From contig NZ_JAFLJM010000009.1 of the NCBI RefSeq assembly GCF_017745675.1, forward strand, positions 62,001 to 126,000: a DNA stretch of 64,000 nucleotides. Direction: 5' to 3'. The notes beneath the pieces are model-generated. The model did no database searches and was not told the origin of the DNA. It saw nothing but the letters and a program-made list of their open reading frames with translations. Shown one piece after another: positions 1 through 8,265 of the stretch. Position numbers and translations under genes: made by a program. Source of the stretch: Alkalihalobacillus sp. BA299. GTDB taxonomy: Bacteria > Bacillota > Bacilli > Bacillales > Bacillaceae_F. Position 1 is the stretch's first letter, and every line of letters starts with the position of its first letter.

Positions 1-133
1 AGATGCAATTGAACAGCTGCTACTAGAGGGTGAAGTATTAACTCCAGATATGAAAGGTACTGCTTCAACATCCGAAGTCGGAAACAGAGTGACTGATATT
101 ATCGAGTCCATTATTTCATCTAATAAAGTGTGA
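1..133 (+). CDS. C-terminal end of a tartrate/D-malate dehydrogenase-like enzyme (partial)
   Basis: Only the last 43 residues are inside the window; the reading frame opens at base 2 and ends at the TGA at 131-133. The visible end, with the stretch LTPDMKGTASTSEVGNRV, looks like the C-terminus of the isocitrate/isopropylmalate dehydrogenase family, in particular the tartrate/D-malate dehydrogenase branch (NAD-dependent oxidative decarboxylation of a 2-hydroxy diacid). The catalytic part lies upstream and cannot be judged. A TRAP carboxylate transporter follows about 1 kb downstream, which would suit a C4-dicarboxylate substrate, but that link is inference. Confidence 0.6.
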   Translation, partial: DAIEQLLLEGEVLTPDMKGTASTSEVGNRVTDIIESIISSNKV

Positions 134-565
134 CTTCCAAACCAGCTAGAGACCTTCTCCAACTTAAAGAAATACTAAAAGAAAAAGGTGTCAAACAGGT
201 TATTGTCGAAAGCCAATGGAAGAGCTTTTAAAGGATAAGGTAATATTTGCTAGCGCCCTAAATAATTTGTAATCCATTTAAACTAGTCCCCTTAGCTTGT
301 AGATATACATATCATTCCCTGTGAAATAAGATACATGTAAGGTACAGAAATTTTTCAAGTGAAAATTGGTCCAGATGGGAAAGTGTATGCTACTACTGGG
401 AAGAGGAGAAGTTTGTGAGATGGTCGTGATTGAATTCCTAGCTTCGGCCATTAATGTTGCGAAGGACTGTGTCTTATTGAATGGATGGTCACCGCGGCAA
501 AATTTGATAGAGGTACAATTTCCATACCAATATTTACTATCTATGATTTTGAAATGGTAACACAT
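130..565 (+). pseudogene. Decayed gene remnants, unrecognised
   Basis: No intact gene fits here. A GTG at 130 overlapping the previous stop opens a 33-codon frame (ending at 231) containing LKEILKEKGVKQVIVE; a +1 shift near 215 continues as MEELLKDKVIFASALNNL to a stop at about 271. Further on, short protein-like pieces such as VKIGPDGKVYATTGK (from about 360) and KFDRGTISIPIFTIYDFEMV (to about 560) lie in different frames. The pattern suggests one or two genes broken by frameshifts. I do not recognise the parent family. Confidence 0.35.
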
Positions 566-603
566 TCTAAAAACTGAAGTCTCATATAAAAGGATGGGTC
601 ATA

Positions 604-762
604 GTGAAGCGAAAAGAAAAAATGGAGAATGTTGAACCGACCATTGCCACTGGAATTGATGATGATGAGGAATTAAGTAGAGATGCTACAAAGGAAGATA
701 TTAAAAGAGGAGATTATACAAAAGTTGTAACACTTTCTTGGGATGAAGATCCGCAAGAATGA
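604..762 (+). CDS. Small acidic protein of unknown function (52 aa)
   Basis: A GTG start follows AAAGGATGG at a usable distance. The protein is rich in Asp and Glu and has no hydrophobic segment, so it should be soluble and cytoplasmic. It contains DDDEELSRDATKEDIKRG and ends TKVVTLSWDEDPQE. A clean intrinsic terminator follows 40 bases later, so this looks like a separate, intact small gene rather than another remnant. I do not recognise a family with certainty. An alternative start is the ATG at 622. Confidence 0.55.
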   Translation: MKRKEKMENVEPTIATGIDDDEELSRDATKEDIKRGDYTKVVTLSWDEDPQE

Positions 763-802
763 ATAGAGAAGTATCGTTTGGCGTTAGTTTAATAAGAAAC
801 AG

Positions 803-830
803 GAGTCAGCACTTAGTGTTGGCTCTTTTA
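803..830 (+). terminator. Intrinsic terminator after the small acidic gene
   Basis: GAGTCAGCAC and GTGTTGGCTC pair around a short loop and are followed by TTTTA. It isolates the genes to the left from the TRAP operon. Confidence 0.75.
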
Positions 831-997
831 TTTTATTGGAAGTTAATGGTAATAACAGGAATTAGCTCTAAATATTTAATACATAAAAATTAAAAAACTT
901 AATTATCTAAATATATTGACATTGTAGGGGAGGTTATTTATTATCAAATTAGAGAAAATATTTCACCAATTAGATAATAGTTTTCATTGACGTTGAT

Positions 998-1011
998 TGA
1001 AAGCGATTACA
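998..1011 (+). promoter_or_regulatory. Candidate CcpA (cre) site
   Basis: TGAAAGCGATTACA matches the catabolite-responsive element consensus TGWAARCGYTWNCW at 13 of 14 positions, with A instead of Y at position 9. It lies 69 bp upstream of the TRAP operon start, in the only sizeable non-coding stretch (763-1079) before it. The placement suggests carbon-catabolite control of the transporter; repression or activation cannot be told from the sequence. Confidence 0.5.
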
Positions 1012-1079
1012 GATTGAGTTTATTTTGAAAACTATTACATTTTACAAGGTGAATTAATTTTTAAAATGGAGGGATTAGG

Positions 1080-2090
1080 ATGAAGAAACAAAACACTTTT
1101 CTTACAGTTTTGTTGGGAATAATTGTATTTTTACTAGTTGCATGTGGTGGAACTAAGGATGCTCAGTCTGGTGAATTAGGTGGGGAGCAAACATATAACT
1201 TTAGAATATCGTTAGTTACACCACCATCTCATGGTTGGACGGTAACAGCGGAGAAATTTAATGAAGAGCTTCAAAATCGCTCAGGTGGACGAATGAGTGT
1301 ACAAATTTTCCCAAGTGGACAGCTGGGATCAGAAGCAGATATGGTTCAGCAGATGGAATTTGGTACATTAGACTTTGGATTTATTACAAATGCATATATG
1401 AGTACAAGGTCTGAATCCTTAAATGCTTGGTTTATGCCGTTTCTATTTGAAAATTTAGAAGAGGCGAGTCAAGCTAGGCACTCAAAAGAAGCAAATCAAA
1501 TGTTAGCAAAGCTTGAAGAGCAAGGACTAGTCGGTTTAGACTTTAGCTTTGCTGGTGAGCGACATGTATTAATGAAAGACGGTGCGATTGAATCTCCTGA
1601 AGATTTAAACGGAAAGAAATTGCGTATCATTGGAAATCCAGTGATGCAAGATTTTTGGACAGGGCTAGGTGTGAGTCCGACCCCGATGCCACTTGGGGAA
1701 GTATATTCTTCTTTACAAACAGGGGTTATTGATGGGATCGATATTGATTTAGATGCTCTAGTGTCTCTAAACCTACAAGAGATTGCAAGCGACTTAACAT
1801 TGACGAAGCAAATGGCATTTCCAGCAGTTGTTGTTATGAGCAAAGGCGTATTTGACTCATTGTCAGCTGAGGATCAAGAAATTGTAAAAGAAGCGATGCA
1901 GGCTGCTGTAGACTGGGGGATAGAAGATGCGATTAATCGTGAACAAGACAATCTTGAATTTTTGAAACAAGAAGGATTAAACATTATTGATGGTCTTGAT
2001 ACATCAGCTTTTACATCTATTCAAGGAGAAATTTTTTCGAAGTATAGTAGTAATTCAATAATTGAAACATTTATTCAAAACAATCAGTAA
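1080..2090 (+). CDS. dctP: TRAP transporter substrate-binding lipoprotein (DctP family)
   Basis: This 336-aa protein binds the substrate for a TRAP uptake system on the outside of the membrane. It has a lipoprotein signal (hydrophobic stretch to about residue 22, lipobox LVAC, then CGG). The body shows family features: GWTVTAEKFNEELQNRSGGR near the start, the specificity-helix region EMLG-like GQLGSEADMVQQMEFG, and KLRIIGNPVMQDFWTGLGVSPTPMPLGEVYSSLQ around residues 180-215, where the carboxylate-binding Arg of the family sits in KLRI. ATG follows TGGAGGG. It is the first gene of a three-gene operon with the two membrane subunits. The substrate is probably an organic acid, but is not fixed by sequence. 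Confidence 0.9.
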   Translation: MKKQNTFLTVLLGIIVFLLVACGGTKDAQSGELGGEQTYNFRISLVTPPSHGWTVTAEKFNEELQNRSGGRMSVQIFPSGQLGSEADMVQQMEFGTLDFGFITNAYMSTRSESLNAWFMPFLFENLEEASQARHSKEANQMLAKLEEQGLVGLDFSFAGERHVLMKDGAIESPEDLNGKKLRIIGNPVMQDFWTGLGVSPTPMPLGEVYSSLQTGVIDGIDIDLDALVSLNLQEIASDLTLTKQMAFPAVVVMSKGVFDSLSAEDQEIVKEAMQAAVDWGIEDAINREQDNLEFLKQEGLNIIDGLDTSAFTSIQGEIFSKYSSNSIIETFIQNNQ

Positions 2091-2105
2091 GACGATAGGG
2101 GGGGC

Positions 2106-2603
2106 ATGGAAGTGAGTGTAACAACTATAACTGGAAAATTTAGTGATACTATATTTAAAATTGAGAAAGTAATCGTAATGATCTTGATTATTGCAATGTT
2201 TTTAACACTTACAGCTGGAGTATTTTTCCGTTACTATCTAAATAGCCCCTTATTTTGGAGTGACGAGTTCGCGATTTTCACTTTAATTTGGTTAACTTTT
2301 CTCGGTGGAAATATAAGTATAAAGCGGCAGCAAACAGCTGCCGTTACGATTCTATTTGATAAATTAAATAAAAAGAGTAGAAAGGTAGTCGCAAGTGTCG
2401 GCTTTCTAATCATCATTCTTTTTTGTTTATTAATCGTTTATTATTCAATTATTTGGCTGAGTTCACCAAATATAGTATTACAAAAATCAAATTCGATGCA
2501 ACTTCCAATGATTTACCCTTATTTAAGTGTTCCTATAGGCTTTTTCTTTATGAGTATACATTTGGTTCATCTATTTCTACTAAGTCTTAAGGAAACGATC
2601 TAA
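2106..2603 (+). CDS. dctQ: TRAP transporter small permease subunit (DctQ family)
   Basis: A 165-aa membrane protein with four predicted transmembrane helices (about residues 20-40, 50-70, 95-115, 130-155). The motif FWSDEFAIFTLIWLTFLGG near residues 48-66 is typical of DctQ, including the acidic residues after helix 1. It acts with the large subunit in sodium- or proton-driven uptake. The gene begins 15 bases after dctP behind a G-rich ribosome site and ends 12 bases before dctM, so the three are co-transcribed. Confidence 0.88.
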   Translation: MEVSVTTITGKFSDTIFKIEKVIVMILIIAMFLTLTAGVFFRYYLNSPLFWSDEFAIFTLIWLTFLGGNISIKRQQTAAVTILFDKLNKKSRKVVASVGFLIIILFCLLIVYYSIIWLSSPNIVLQKSNSMQLPMIYPYLSVPIGFFFMSIHLVHLFLLSLKETI

Positions 2604-2615
2604 GGAGGGGTTATC

Positions 2616-3890
2616 ATGTTAATCGCGTTAATTGTGTTTATTATTCTATTATTATTACGTATTCCTATCGCGATTGTTTTAGGAATAACGAGTGTTTCGT
2701 ATATTGTGATTAGTGGTAGTTTAGGACTTTTGAATACGGTTCCACAACGATTATACTCAGGTTTAGAAAGCTATGGACTTTTGGCCATTCCTTTATTCAT
2801 GCTTGCTGGCGAATTAATGAACTCAGGGGGGATTACAACACGGCTTGTTCGTTTTGCTAAAGTATTGTTTGGCCATTATCGAGCTGGCTTAGCCTATGTA
2901 AATGTTGTTGCAAATATGTTTTTGGCTTCAATCATTGGTTCAGCGACCGCACAAATTGCGATGATGAGTAAAGTTATGGTTCCCTCAATGGAAAAGGAAG
3001 GATATAAGCGATCTTTTGCAGCTGCGACTACATCTGCTGCTGCTTTACTTGGTCCGATCATTCCTCCGAGTATGTTATTTATTATTTATGGTGTTCAATC
3101 AGGAACATCTATTGGTACGATGTTTTTAGCAGGAATTATGCCAGGGATCTTATTAGGTCTCTCTTTTATCCTTGTCATCATGTACGTTGGGTATAGGCTG
3201 CAGTTACCACGATCAGAGAAAGAGCCAATGAAGTATGTATTTGTTGCTAGTTTTAAAATTATCCCTGCCTTGCTTGTCCCTGGAATTATTATAGTAGGGA
3301 TCATTAGTGGGGTTTTTACTCCTACTGAATCAGCAGCAATTGCATGTTTGCTTGGGGCTATAGTGGGGTTCTTTTTATATAAAGATTTAAAACTTAAAGA
3401 CATTCCTGATATCTTAGTAAATACAGCGATGACAACAGCTACTGTTACATTGCTTATTGCAATGGCGAATATATTTGGATGGGTATTAACGTTTGAAGGA
3501 ATCCCGCAAATGCTAGCAAAAGCAATGACAGGCATTACAGAAAGTCCTTTGATCTTCCTTTTACTAACAAACCTATTATTACTATTAATAGGAACAGTAG
3601 TCGATGGTATTGCAGCTCTAATTATTTTAGTACCAATCTATCTACCTATGGTTTCCATGTATGGGATTGACCCCGTTCATTTTGGGATTATCATTTGTAT
3701 TAACCTAACAATAGGGTTGTTAACACCACCAGTAGGGGCTGGTTTATTTATAGCATCTTCAATCGGACAAGTAAAAATTGAAGTGCTAACCCGATCGATT
3801 TTCCCTTTCTTAATTGTGTCATTTATTGTTTTAATTGTTATTACGGTTTGGCCAGATCTCGTATTATGGATTCCGAATCTAGTAAGTTGA
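2616..3890 (+). CDS. dctM: TRAP transporter large permease subunit (DctM family)
   Basis: A 424-aa, very hydrophobic protein of the usual DctM length, with about 12 membrane segments. Family landmarks include LLAIPLFMLAGELMNSGGI near residue 55, the ASAT-like SIIGSATAQIAMM segment near 108-122, GPIIPPSMLFIIYG around 147-160, and GLLTPPVGAGLF near 370. It forms the ion-coupled translocation channel. ATG follows AAGGAGGGG. The last gene of the TRAP operon, it is followed by a strong terminator. Confidence 0.92.
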   Translation: MLIALIVFIILLLLRIPIAIVLGITSVSYIVISGSLGLLNTVPQRLYSGLESYGLLAIPLFMLAGELMNSGGITTRLVRFAKVLFGHYRAGLAYVNVVANMFLASIIGSATAQIAMMSKVMVPSMEKEGYKRSFAAATTSAAALLGPIIPPSMLFIIYGVQSGTSIGTMFLAGIMPGILLGLSFILVIMYVGYRLQLPRSEKEPMKYVFVASFKIIPALLVPGIIIVGIISGVFTPTESAAIACLLGAIVGFFLYKDLKLKDIPDILVNTAMTTATVTLLIAMANIFGWVLTFEGIPQMLAKAMTGITESPLIFLLLTNLLLLLIGTVVDGIAALIILVPIYLPMVSMYGIDPVHFGIIICINLTIGLLTPPVGAGLFIASSIGQVKIEVLTRSIFPFLIVSFIVLIVITVWPDLVLWIPNLVS

Positions 3891-3927
3891 TCGTTTGATG
3901 TTGTGTCTAAGATAAAATAAAAATGAA

Positions 3928-3979
3928 CGATGCCTTTCCCTTCGAAATCTACAATTTTTGTAAGGGGAGGCGTTTTTTT
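3928..3979 (+). terminator. Terminator of the TRAP operon
   Basis: A long stem pairs CGATGCCTTTCCCTT with AAGGGGAGGCG and is followed by a run of seven T residues. Confidence 0.85.
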
Positions 3980-4231
3980 GCTTGGTATTCAGTAAAATTT
4001 GGAGCACAGCATGGTGTCAAAAACAAATTATCTATCCTACTGATTATAAGGTTTATCCAGCAGAAGAACTAGTGAGGGAGTTTTTAAATAAAAAGTTCAA
4101 ATTATATACGCTGTATGTTGAACGTGTTTTCTTAGAGTTTCCTTTTGTGGTTACTGTGAAGCATCTATGGTGTATGGATTCATCTAGATTATCCTTTTGC
4201 GTTTCAATACAGCCTATTCTCAAAATCGAAA
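3980..4231. other. Intergenic stretch with no convincing gene
   Basis: An 88-codon TTG-initiated frame crosses this stretch, but it begins right at the terminator T-run without a ribosome site, resembles no family I know and runs into the next terminator. I treat it as non-coding or decayed sequence between two converging transcription units. Confidence 0.5.
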
Positions 4232-4257
4232 GGACTCAGCAAAAATAGCTGAGTCCT
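4232..4257 (-). terminator. Terminator of the MFS transporter gene
   Basis: GGACTCAGC and GCTGAGTCC form a perfect 9-bp stem with a 7-base loop. Read on the minus strand it is followed by TTTCGATTTT, so it serves the leftward transporter gene. Confidence 0.75.
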
Positions 4258-4297
4258 CCATATTAATTCCTCCCTATATAATAGCCATTTCCTAAAG

Positions 4298-5659
4298 TTA
4301 ATCTCCTGCTACTTTATCCAATTTAATTTCTTGAGAGTCATTTTTATCTAATTGTTTATAATAAGCATATTTTTCAGGTACAAACGATAATGCGATAGCT
4401 GCAATAATTCCAGGGATTGCAAACGCAAGGAAATTCATTTGCATAGGTAAGCTAGCTGCAAGTAAGATACCTCCTAGCGTTGGAGCGATGATCGCTCCGA
4501 TTCTTCCGACACCAGAAGCCACCCCAAGAGCAGTTGAGCGAATTCGAGGAGGATAGTACTGTGATACAAAAGCATTGACTATGTTTTGAGAGCCAATTGT
4601 ACATGCTCCTGCAATAGCGACGAGAACATAAAGAACAAATATATTGTTCTTAAACCCAAGTAGGACTAAACAAATACCACCTATAACATACATTGGGATT
4701 AACATTTTTTTAGGACCCCACTTATCTGCTAATCTACCGATAATAAGTGTACCAACAATTGCCCCGAAATTAAGAACAATTAGAAACGTTAAACTTGAAT
4801 CAAGAGCATAGCCGGCTTCAAACATTAAGTTAGGAAGCCATGTATTTAACCCGTAGATCATTAACAAACTCATGAAAAACGTGATCCAAATCATTCCTGT
4901 ACTTAGTCCGCGCTTGTTTTTAAATAACTGCCCAACAGAGGAGCCGCTTTCAGAATTTGTTTTCACTTCAAATTGATCGTTTTTGTTATGGGTAAAACTT
5001 GGACTCACTTTTGAGAGAATTTTGCTTAATTTATGGCTTTGGCCTGTAGCTATAAGGAAATTAGGCGTTTCTGGAATCTGTTTATACATAATAGGTAGAA
5101 GTAGAAGCGGTATTCCAGCAATCCAAAAAATAATTTCCCATCCAAACATAGGGAGTAAAAAAATACTTAATGTCGGTGCCATCATTCCTCCTACTGAATA
5201 CCCACAAAGAACAATCGAAACTAGCGTGCTTCTACTCGTTTTAGGTGAATAATCTGTCATCAATGCAATAATATTAGGCATAATACCGCCAAGCCCTAAA
5301 CCAGCAATAAAGCGATAAATTGAAAAGACTTCGGGATTAGGAGCAAAACCACATAATGCTGTAAATAAGCTAAATAGCACGATACATAAAATAATGACAT
5401 TTTTTCTTCCGATTCGATCTGCTAATATTCCAAAAGAAATAGCACCTATCATGACCCCAATATACCCATAGCTTCCTATTGCTCCGGCTTGGACAGTAGT
5501 TATTGACCATTCCTCAATAAGATAGGGAACAACCGAACCGTATAGGACAAGATCATATCCATCAAACGCAATGATAAAAGTACACCAAAATAGCAACATA
5601 AAATGAAAGCGGTTAAATTTACTCGTTCCAATAACCTCTGTTGTATTAATATTTGCCAA
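4298..5659 (-). CDS. MFS aromatic acid:H+ symporter (AAHS family)
   Basis: A 453-aa membrane protein with 12 predicted helices in two halves. The GYDLVLYGSVVP stretch in helix 1 (about residues 29-40) and the loop DRIGRK (about 87-92) are the signature of the PcaK/BenK-type aromatic acid transporters. It probably imports 3-hydroxybenzoate, gentisate or a related acid for the operon at 7.0-11.1 kb; the exact substrate is inferred from context. The start is a TTG 8 bases after AGGAGG; an ATG inside that spacer is followed at once by TAA. It is transcribed leftward, with the IclR regulator just upstream on the same strand. Confidence 0.85.
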   Translation of the reverse strand: MANINTTEVIGTSKFNRFHFMLLFWCTFIIAFDGYDLVLYGSVVPYLIEEWSITTVQAGAIGSYGYIGVMIGAISFGILADRIGRKNVIILCIVLFSLFTALCGFAPNPEVFSIYRFIAGLGLGGIMPNIIALMTDYSPKTSRSTLVSIVLCGYSVGGMMAPTLSIFLLPMFGWEIIFWIAGIPLLLLPIMYKQIPETPNFLIATGQSHKLSKILSKVSPSFTHNKNDQFEVKTNSESGSSVGQLFKNKRGLSTGMIWITFFMSLLMIYGLNTWLPNLMFEAGYALDSSLTFLIVLNFGAIVGTLIIGRLADKWGPKKMLIPMYVIGGICLVLLGFKNNIFVLYVLVAIAGACTIGSQNIVNAFVSQYYPPRIRSTALGVASGVGRIGAIIAPTLGGILLAASLPMQMNFLAFAIPGIIAAIALSFVPEKYAYYKQLDKNDSQEIKLDKVAGD

Positions 5660-5756
5660 TTTACATACCTCCTAAAAAAATAGAAATGACAGCGCTTACC
5701 TGCTAATTCTAAAAAATAGCTGTAATAACTCAACTTATTCTATTTTATAATAATAG

Positions 5757-5770
5757 TGAAATTCATTTCA
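5757..5770. promoter_or_regulatory. Palindromic operator candidate upstream of the MFS gene
   Basis: TGAAATTCATTTCA is a 6+2+6 inverted repeat about 100 bp upstream of the transporter start, in AT-rich promoter-like DNA (TTTATA and TATTAT-like elements lie on either side on the minus strand). It could be the IclR-family regulator's site. The rest of the gap 5660-5972 holds the IclR terminator and nothing else I can identify. Confidence 0.4.
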
Positions 5771-5906
5771 TAATAGTGATTATAAACTTGTGGTTTAGTA
5801 ATTGGCAAGTCGAAATTTGAAATAATTTAGTATATTCACATTATAAATAGTGCTAACCATGAAAGAAAAGAGGGATAAAATGGACGTACTAATTTTAAGT
5901 GCAAAT

Positions 5907-5945
5907 AAAAAAGCATCTCTTTTATGAATAGAGAGATGCTTTTAG
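5907..5945 (-). terminator. Terminator of the iclR-type gene
   Basis: AAAAGCATCTCT and AGAGATGCTTTT form a perfect 12-bp stem. On the minus strand it is followed by a T-rich tract; it lies 28 bp beyond the end of the regulator gene. Confidence 0.8.
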
Positions 5946-5972
5946 TACTAATTATTGTGAAGGTTAAAATGC

Positions 5973-6734
5973 TTACCGCTTATATCCAAAACTTCCAGAA
6001 ATCTCTTGACTAATATTGATTAAAAATTGACTAAGTTCTTCTTCTTCGCTCGTTGGAATGATATTGGAAAATCCAACAACTGTAATAACTCCAAGCAGTT
6101 TCTTTTTGTAATTAAAAACTGGAAAGGCGACTGAAGATACAGATGAAACGATTGGTTCCTGTGCAAACGAAATTTCTTTTTCTTTAATTGAATTACATTC
6201 TTCTTTAAACTGACGAATTTTTTCTTCTGGCATATTGGAAAATTCTTTCTCGAGCCATTCGTTAATGGTTTGTTCTTCTAGAAAGGTTGCAAATATTTTT
6301 CCTGTCGCTGAAAGAACGGGAAGAAATGTCCCCACTTGAGCTCCAATATTAAACCCTTGCTTTGTATTTACTTCTTTCACGATCATTGGTCCATTGATTG
6401 TCCATGTCGAATAAAGAACTGTACTTAAACTTTTGATATTAATTTCTTGCATAAAAGGAGTAACTCGATCAACGACATTTTCTTCAGCAGTAGCTGCCAT
6501 ACCATACTCAATTAATTTACTTCCGAGTATATACGAACCAGATTCTTTATCACGATAAAGAATGCCTAATTGAGTAAATGTGTTTAAGTATTTATAAAGA
6601 TTACTTTTCGTAATATTCGTTAACTCGTTAATATCTGAAAACTTCAGCGGTCTCCCTTGTTTGGCAATCATGTCTATGATACTCATGCCAACCTGTAATG
6701 ACTGAATTGTTGTTCCTTTCTTAGGTTCTTCCAT
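5973..6734 (-). CDS. IclR-family transcriptional regulator of the gentisate cluster
   Basis: A 253-aa protein with an N-terminal winged helix-turn-helix (about residues 10-70; GRPLKFSDINELTNITKSNLYKYL resembles the IclR recognition region) and a C-terminal GAF-like effector domain (about 80-250, with the family's VSSVAFPVFNYKKKLLGVITVVG). I chose the ATG at 6734 because GGGAGGG lies just before it; a longer frame to 6812 lacks a ribosome site. It is divergent from the hydroxybenzoate/gentisate operon and upstream of the AAHS transporter, so it very likely controls both in response to an aromatic acid. Confidence 0.85.
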   Translation of the reverse strand: MEEPKKGTTIQSLQVGMSIIDMIAKQGRPLKFSDINELTNITKSNLYKYLNTFTQLGILYRDKESGSYILGSKLIEYGMAATAEENVVDRVTPFMQEINIKSLSTVLYSTWTINGPMIVKEVNTKQGFNIGAQVGTFLPVLSATGKIFATFLEEQTINEWLEKEFSNMPEEKIRQFKEECNSIKEKEISFAQEPIVSSVSSVAFPVFNYKKKLLGVITVVGFSNIIPTSEEEELSQFLINISQEISGSFGYKR

Positions 6735-6919
6735 AATACCCTCCCACTTCTCTCTATTAAAAACTATATCAATCTTGAAAAACAACGAAGACAAACTTCC
6801 TAAGTAATGCATAAAGCTAATTATAAGATCAACTAAAGTATAACATTAAGACTCAAAAAACGAAAAATAGATTTTGGACAAGAAGAAAGTAGATAAATCC
6901 GAAAAAAGTTTAAAATTTA

Positions 6920-6949
6920 TTGACAAATTTAAAAAAGTACTTTAAATTT
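6920..6949 (+). promoter_or_regulatory. Promoter and overlapping dyad of the gentisate operon
   Basis: TTGACA at 6920-6925 is followed 17 bases later by TAAATT as a weak -10. Overlapping it, AAATTTAAA (6925-6933) and TTTAAATTT (6941-6949) form an inverted repeat. That arrangement suits repression by the divergent IclR-type protein, but the operator assignment is inference. Confidence 0.45.
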
Positions 6950-6971
6950 ATTATATAAATAGTGAACAAAG

Positions 6972-7013
6972 TTATCTAAAAAGATAATTTGAATTACCTA
7001 GAAAGATAGTTTG
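6972..7013 (+). repeat. Inverted and direct repeats in the operon leader
   Basis: TTATCT and AGATAA (6972-6987) form a perfect inverted repeat with an AAAA loop. AAAGATAATTTG (6980-6991) is repeated with one change as AAAGATAGTTTG (7002-7013), 22 bp apart start to start, i.e. two helical turns. They lie between the promoter and the first gene and may be regulator half-sites. Confidence 0.4.
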
Positions 7014-7035
7014 CAGTTAGAAAGGTGGGGAACAG

Positions 7036-7287
7036 GTGGAAAAATTTCTTGTCATCATTGAAAGAAAATCTACTTTCACAGGAAGCTTTGTAAAAAGTCA
7101 TCGAGAATATTTAGGGAAACTAAGAGAAACTTCCTTAGTTTTGGCTGGCGGCTTTGAAGATCAAACAGGTGGAGCTTATGTAATCTATGCTGAATCTTTA
7201 GAGGATGCACAAAAAATTGTAAGCGAGGACCCAATGAATAAAGAAAATGAAGCCGTTTACAAAGTAAAACAATGGAATGTTAGTTAA
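7036..7287 (+). CDS. YciI-family protein in the gentisate operon
   Basis: An 83-aa protein with the YciI/dimeric alpha-beta barrel pattern: VIIERKSTFTGSFVKSHREY near the N-terminus (the family's conserved His at the SHREY position) and GGAYVIYAESLEDAQKIVSEDPM in the second half. Small YciI proteins are often found in aromatic-degradation clusters, where some act as muconolactone-isomerase-like enzymes or lyases. Its step here is unknown. The GTG start follows AAAGGTGGGGAA. First gene of the operon. Confidence 0.7.
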   Translation: MEKFLVIIERKSTFTGSFVKSHREYLGKLRETSLVLAGGFEDQTGGAYVIYAESLEDAQKIVSEDPMNKENEAVYKVKQWNVS

Positions 7288-7318
7288 AAAATAAAAGGAT
7301 AGGAAGAGGAGACGAATT

Positions 7319-8260
7319 ATGAAACTTATTACATTTACACATGCAGGAATTTCTCGTATAGGAGCAATTGTTAATGAGGATGTGATTGATTTACATGCAT
7401 CTTATAAAGCTTTACTCGAATCAGAAGGAAAACTTCGTGCAAAGCAAATCGCTGAAGCGTTTGTTCCAGCAGACATGAGTGGTTTTTTACAAGGTGGCGA
7501 AGAAAGTATGGAGCTAGCAAAAAAAGCGATTAACTATGCATTAGAAAAAAAAGAGAATAATGGCTACCAACTTGTTTATTCGTACAGTGAAGTAAAAGTA
7601 GAAGCGCCAGTTCCACAGCCAGGAAAAATCTTTGCGGTTGGACATAACTATCGTGAACATATTTTAGAGATGGGGCGTCAACTACCTTCGCACCCAGTTG
7701 TGTTCGCAAAGTTTGCAAATACCGTCGTTGGACCACAAGATGATATTCCATTTCATCCTGTATCAGAGCAATTAGATTATGAAGCAGAATTCGCATTTGT
7801 TATCGGCAAACGTGCGAAAAACGTTTCAGAAGAAGATGCCCTTGATTATGTTGCAGGATATGCAGTAGCAAATGATGTTACTTATCGCGACATTCAACGA
7901 CGCACGCTTCAATGGCTACAAGGTAAAACAGTCGATGGTAGTTTACCAATGGGGCCATGGATGGTTACTTCAGATGAAATTCCTGATCCCCAAACGTTGG
8001 AAATAGTCTTAACAGTCAACGGAGAAGAACGACAACGTACCAATACAGCTAACCAAGTATTCACAGTAAGAAAATTAGTATCCTTCTTATCAAATCTTGC
8101 AACATTAGAGCCTGGTGATATCGTAATTACTGGAACTCCTGGTGGAGTCATTCAAGCAATGGAACCTCAAGTTTGGTTGAAAGATGGAGATGTGGTACGC
8201 GTGGAAATCGATCAAGTAGGCGTGTTAGAAAACACAGTACGTACTGTGAAAGGAGAGTAA
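7319..8260 (+). CDS. Fumarylacetoacetate hydrolase family protein, probable fumarylpyruvate hydrolase
   Basis: A 313-aa protein. The C-terminal two-thirds is the FAH fold: KIFAVGHNYREH around residue 103, the acidic metal-binding residues in LDYEAEFAFVIGK around 150-162, the later ND and D of GYAVANDVTYRDIQRR, and TGTPGGV near 275-281. In the gentisate pathway this family splits fumarylpyruvate (or maleylpyruvate) into fumarate (or maleate) and pyruvate. Its place between YciI and DinB genes and ahead of the dioxygenase supports that role. ATG follows AGGAAGAGGAG. Confidence 0.85.
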   Translation: MKLITFTHAGISRIGAIVNEDVIDLHASYKALLESEGKLRAKQIAEAFVPADMSGFLQGGEESMELAKKAINYALEKKENNGYQLVYSYSEVKVEAPVPQPGKIFAVGHNYREHILEMGRQLPSHPVVFAKFANTVVGPQDDIPFHPVSEQLDYEAEFAFVIGKRAKNVSEEDALDYVAGYAVANDVTYRDIQRRTLQWLQGKTVDGSLPMGPWMVTSDEIPDPQTLEIVLTVNGEERQRTNTANQVFTVRKLVSFLSNLATLEPGDIVITGTPGGVIQAMEPQVWLKDGDVVRVEIDQVGVLENTVRTVKGE

Positions 8261-8265
8261 GAAGC

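Noticed and set aside
278-565. 95-codon leftward frame over the decayed region
   Set aside because: No ribosome site or family resemblance, and it lies opposite several remnant pieces on the plus strand; treated as chance.
3982-4248. 88-codon rightward frame between the TRAP operon and the MFS gene
   Set aside because: Starts at a terminator T-run without a ribosome site and runs into the next terminator; composition unlike a real protein.
5500-5733. 77-codon leftward frame over the start of the MFS gene
   Set aside because: Same-strand shifted frame overlapping the MFS N-terminus, without a ribosome site.
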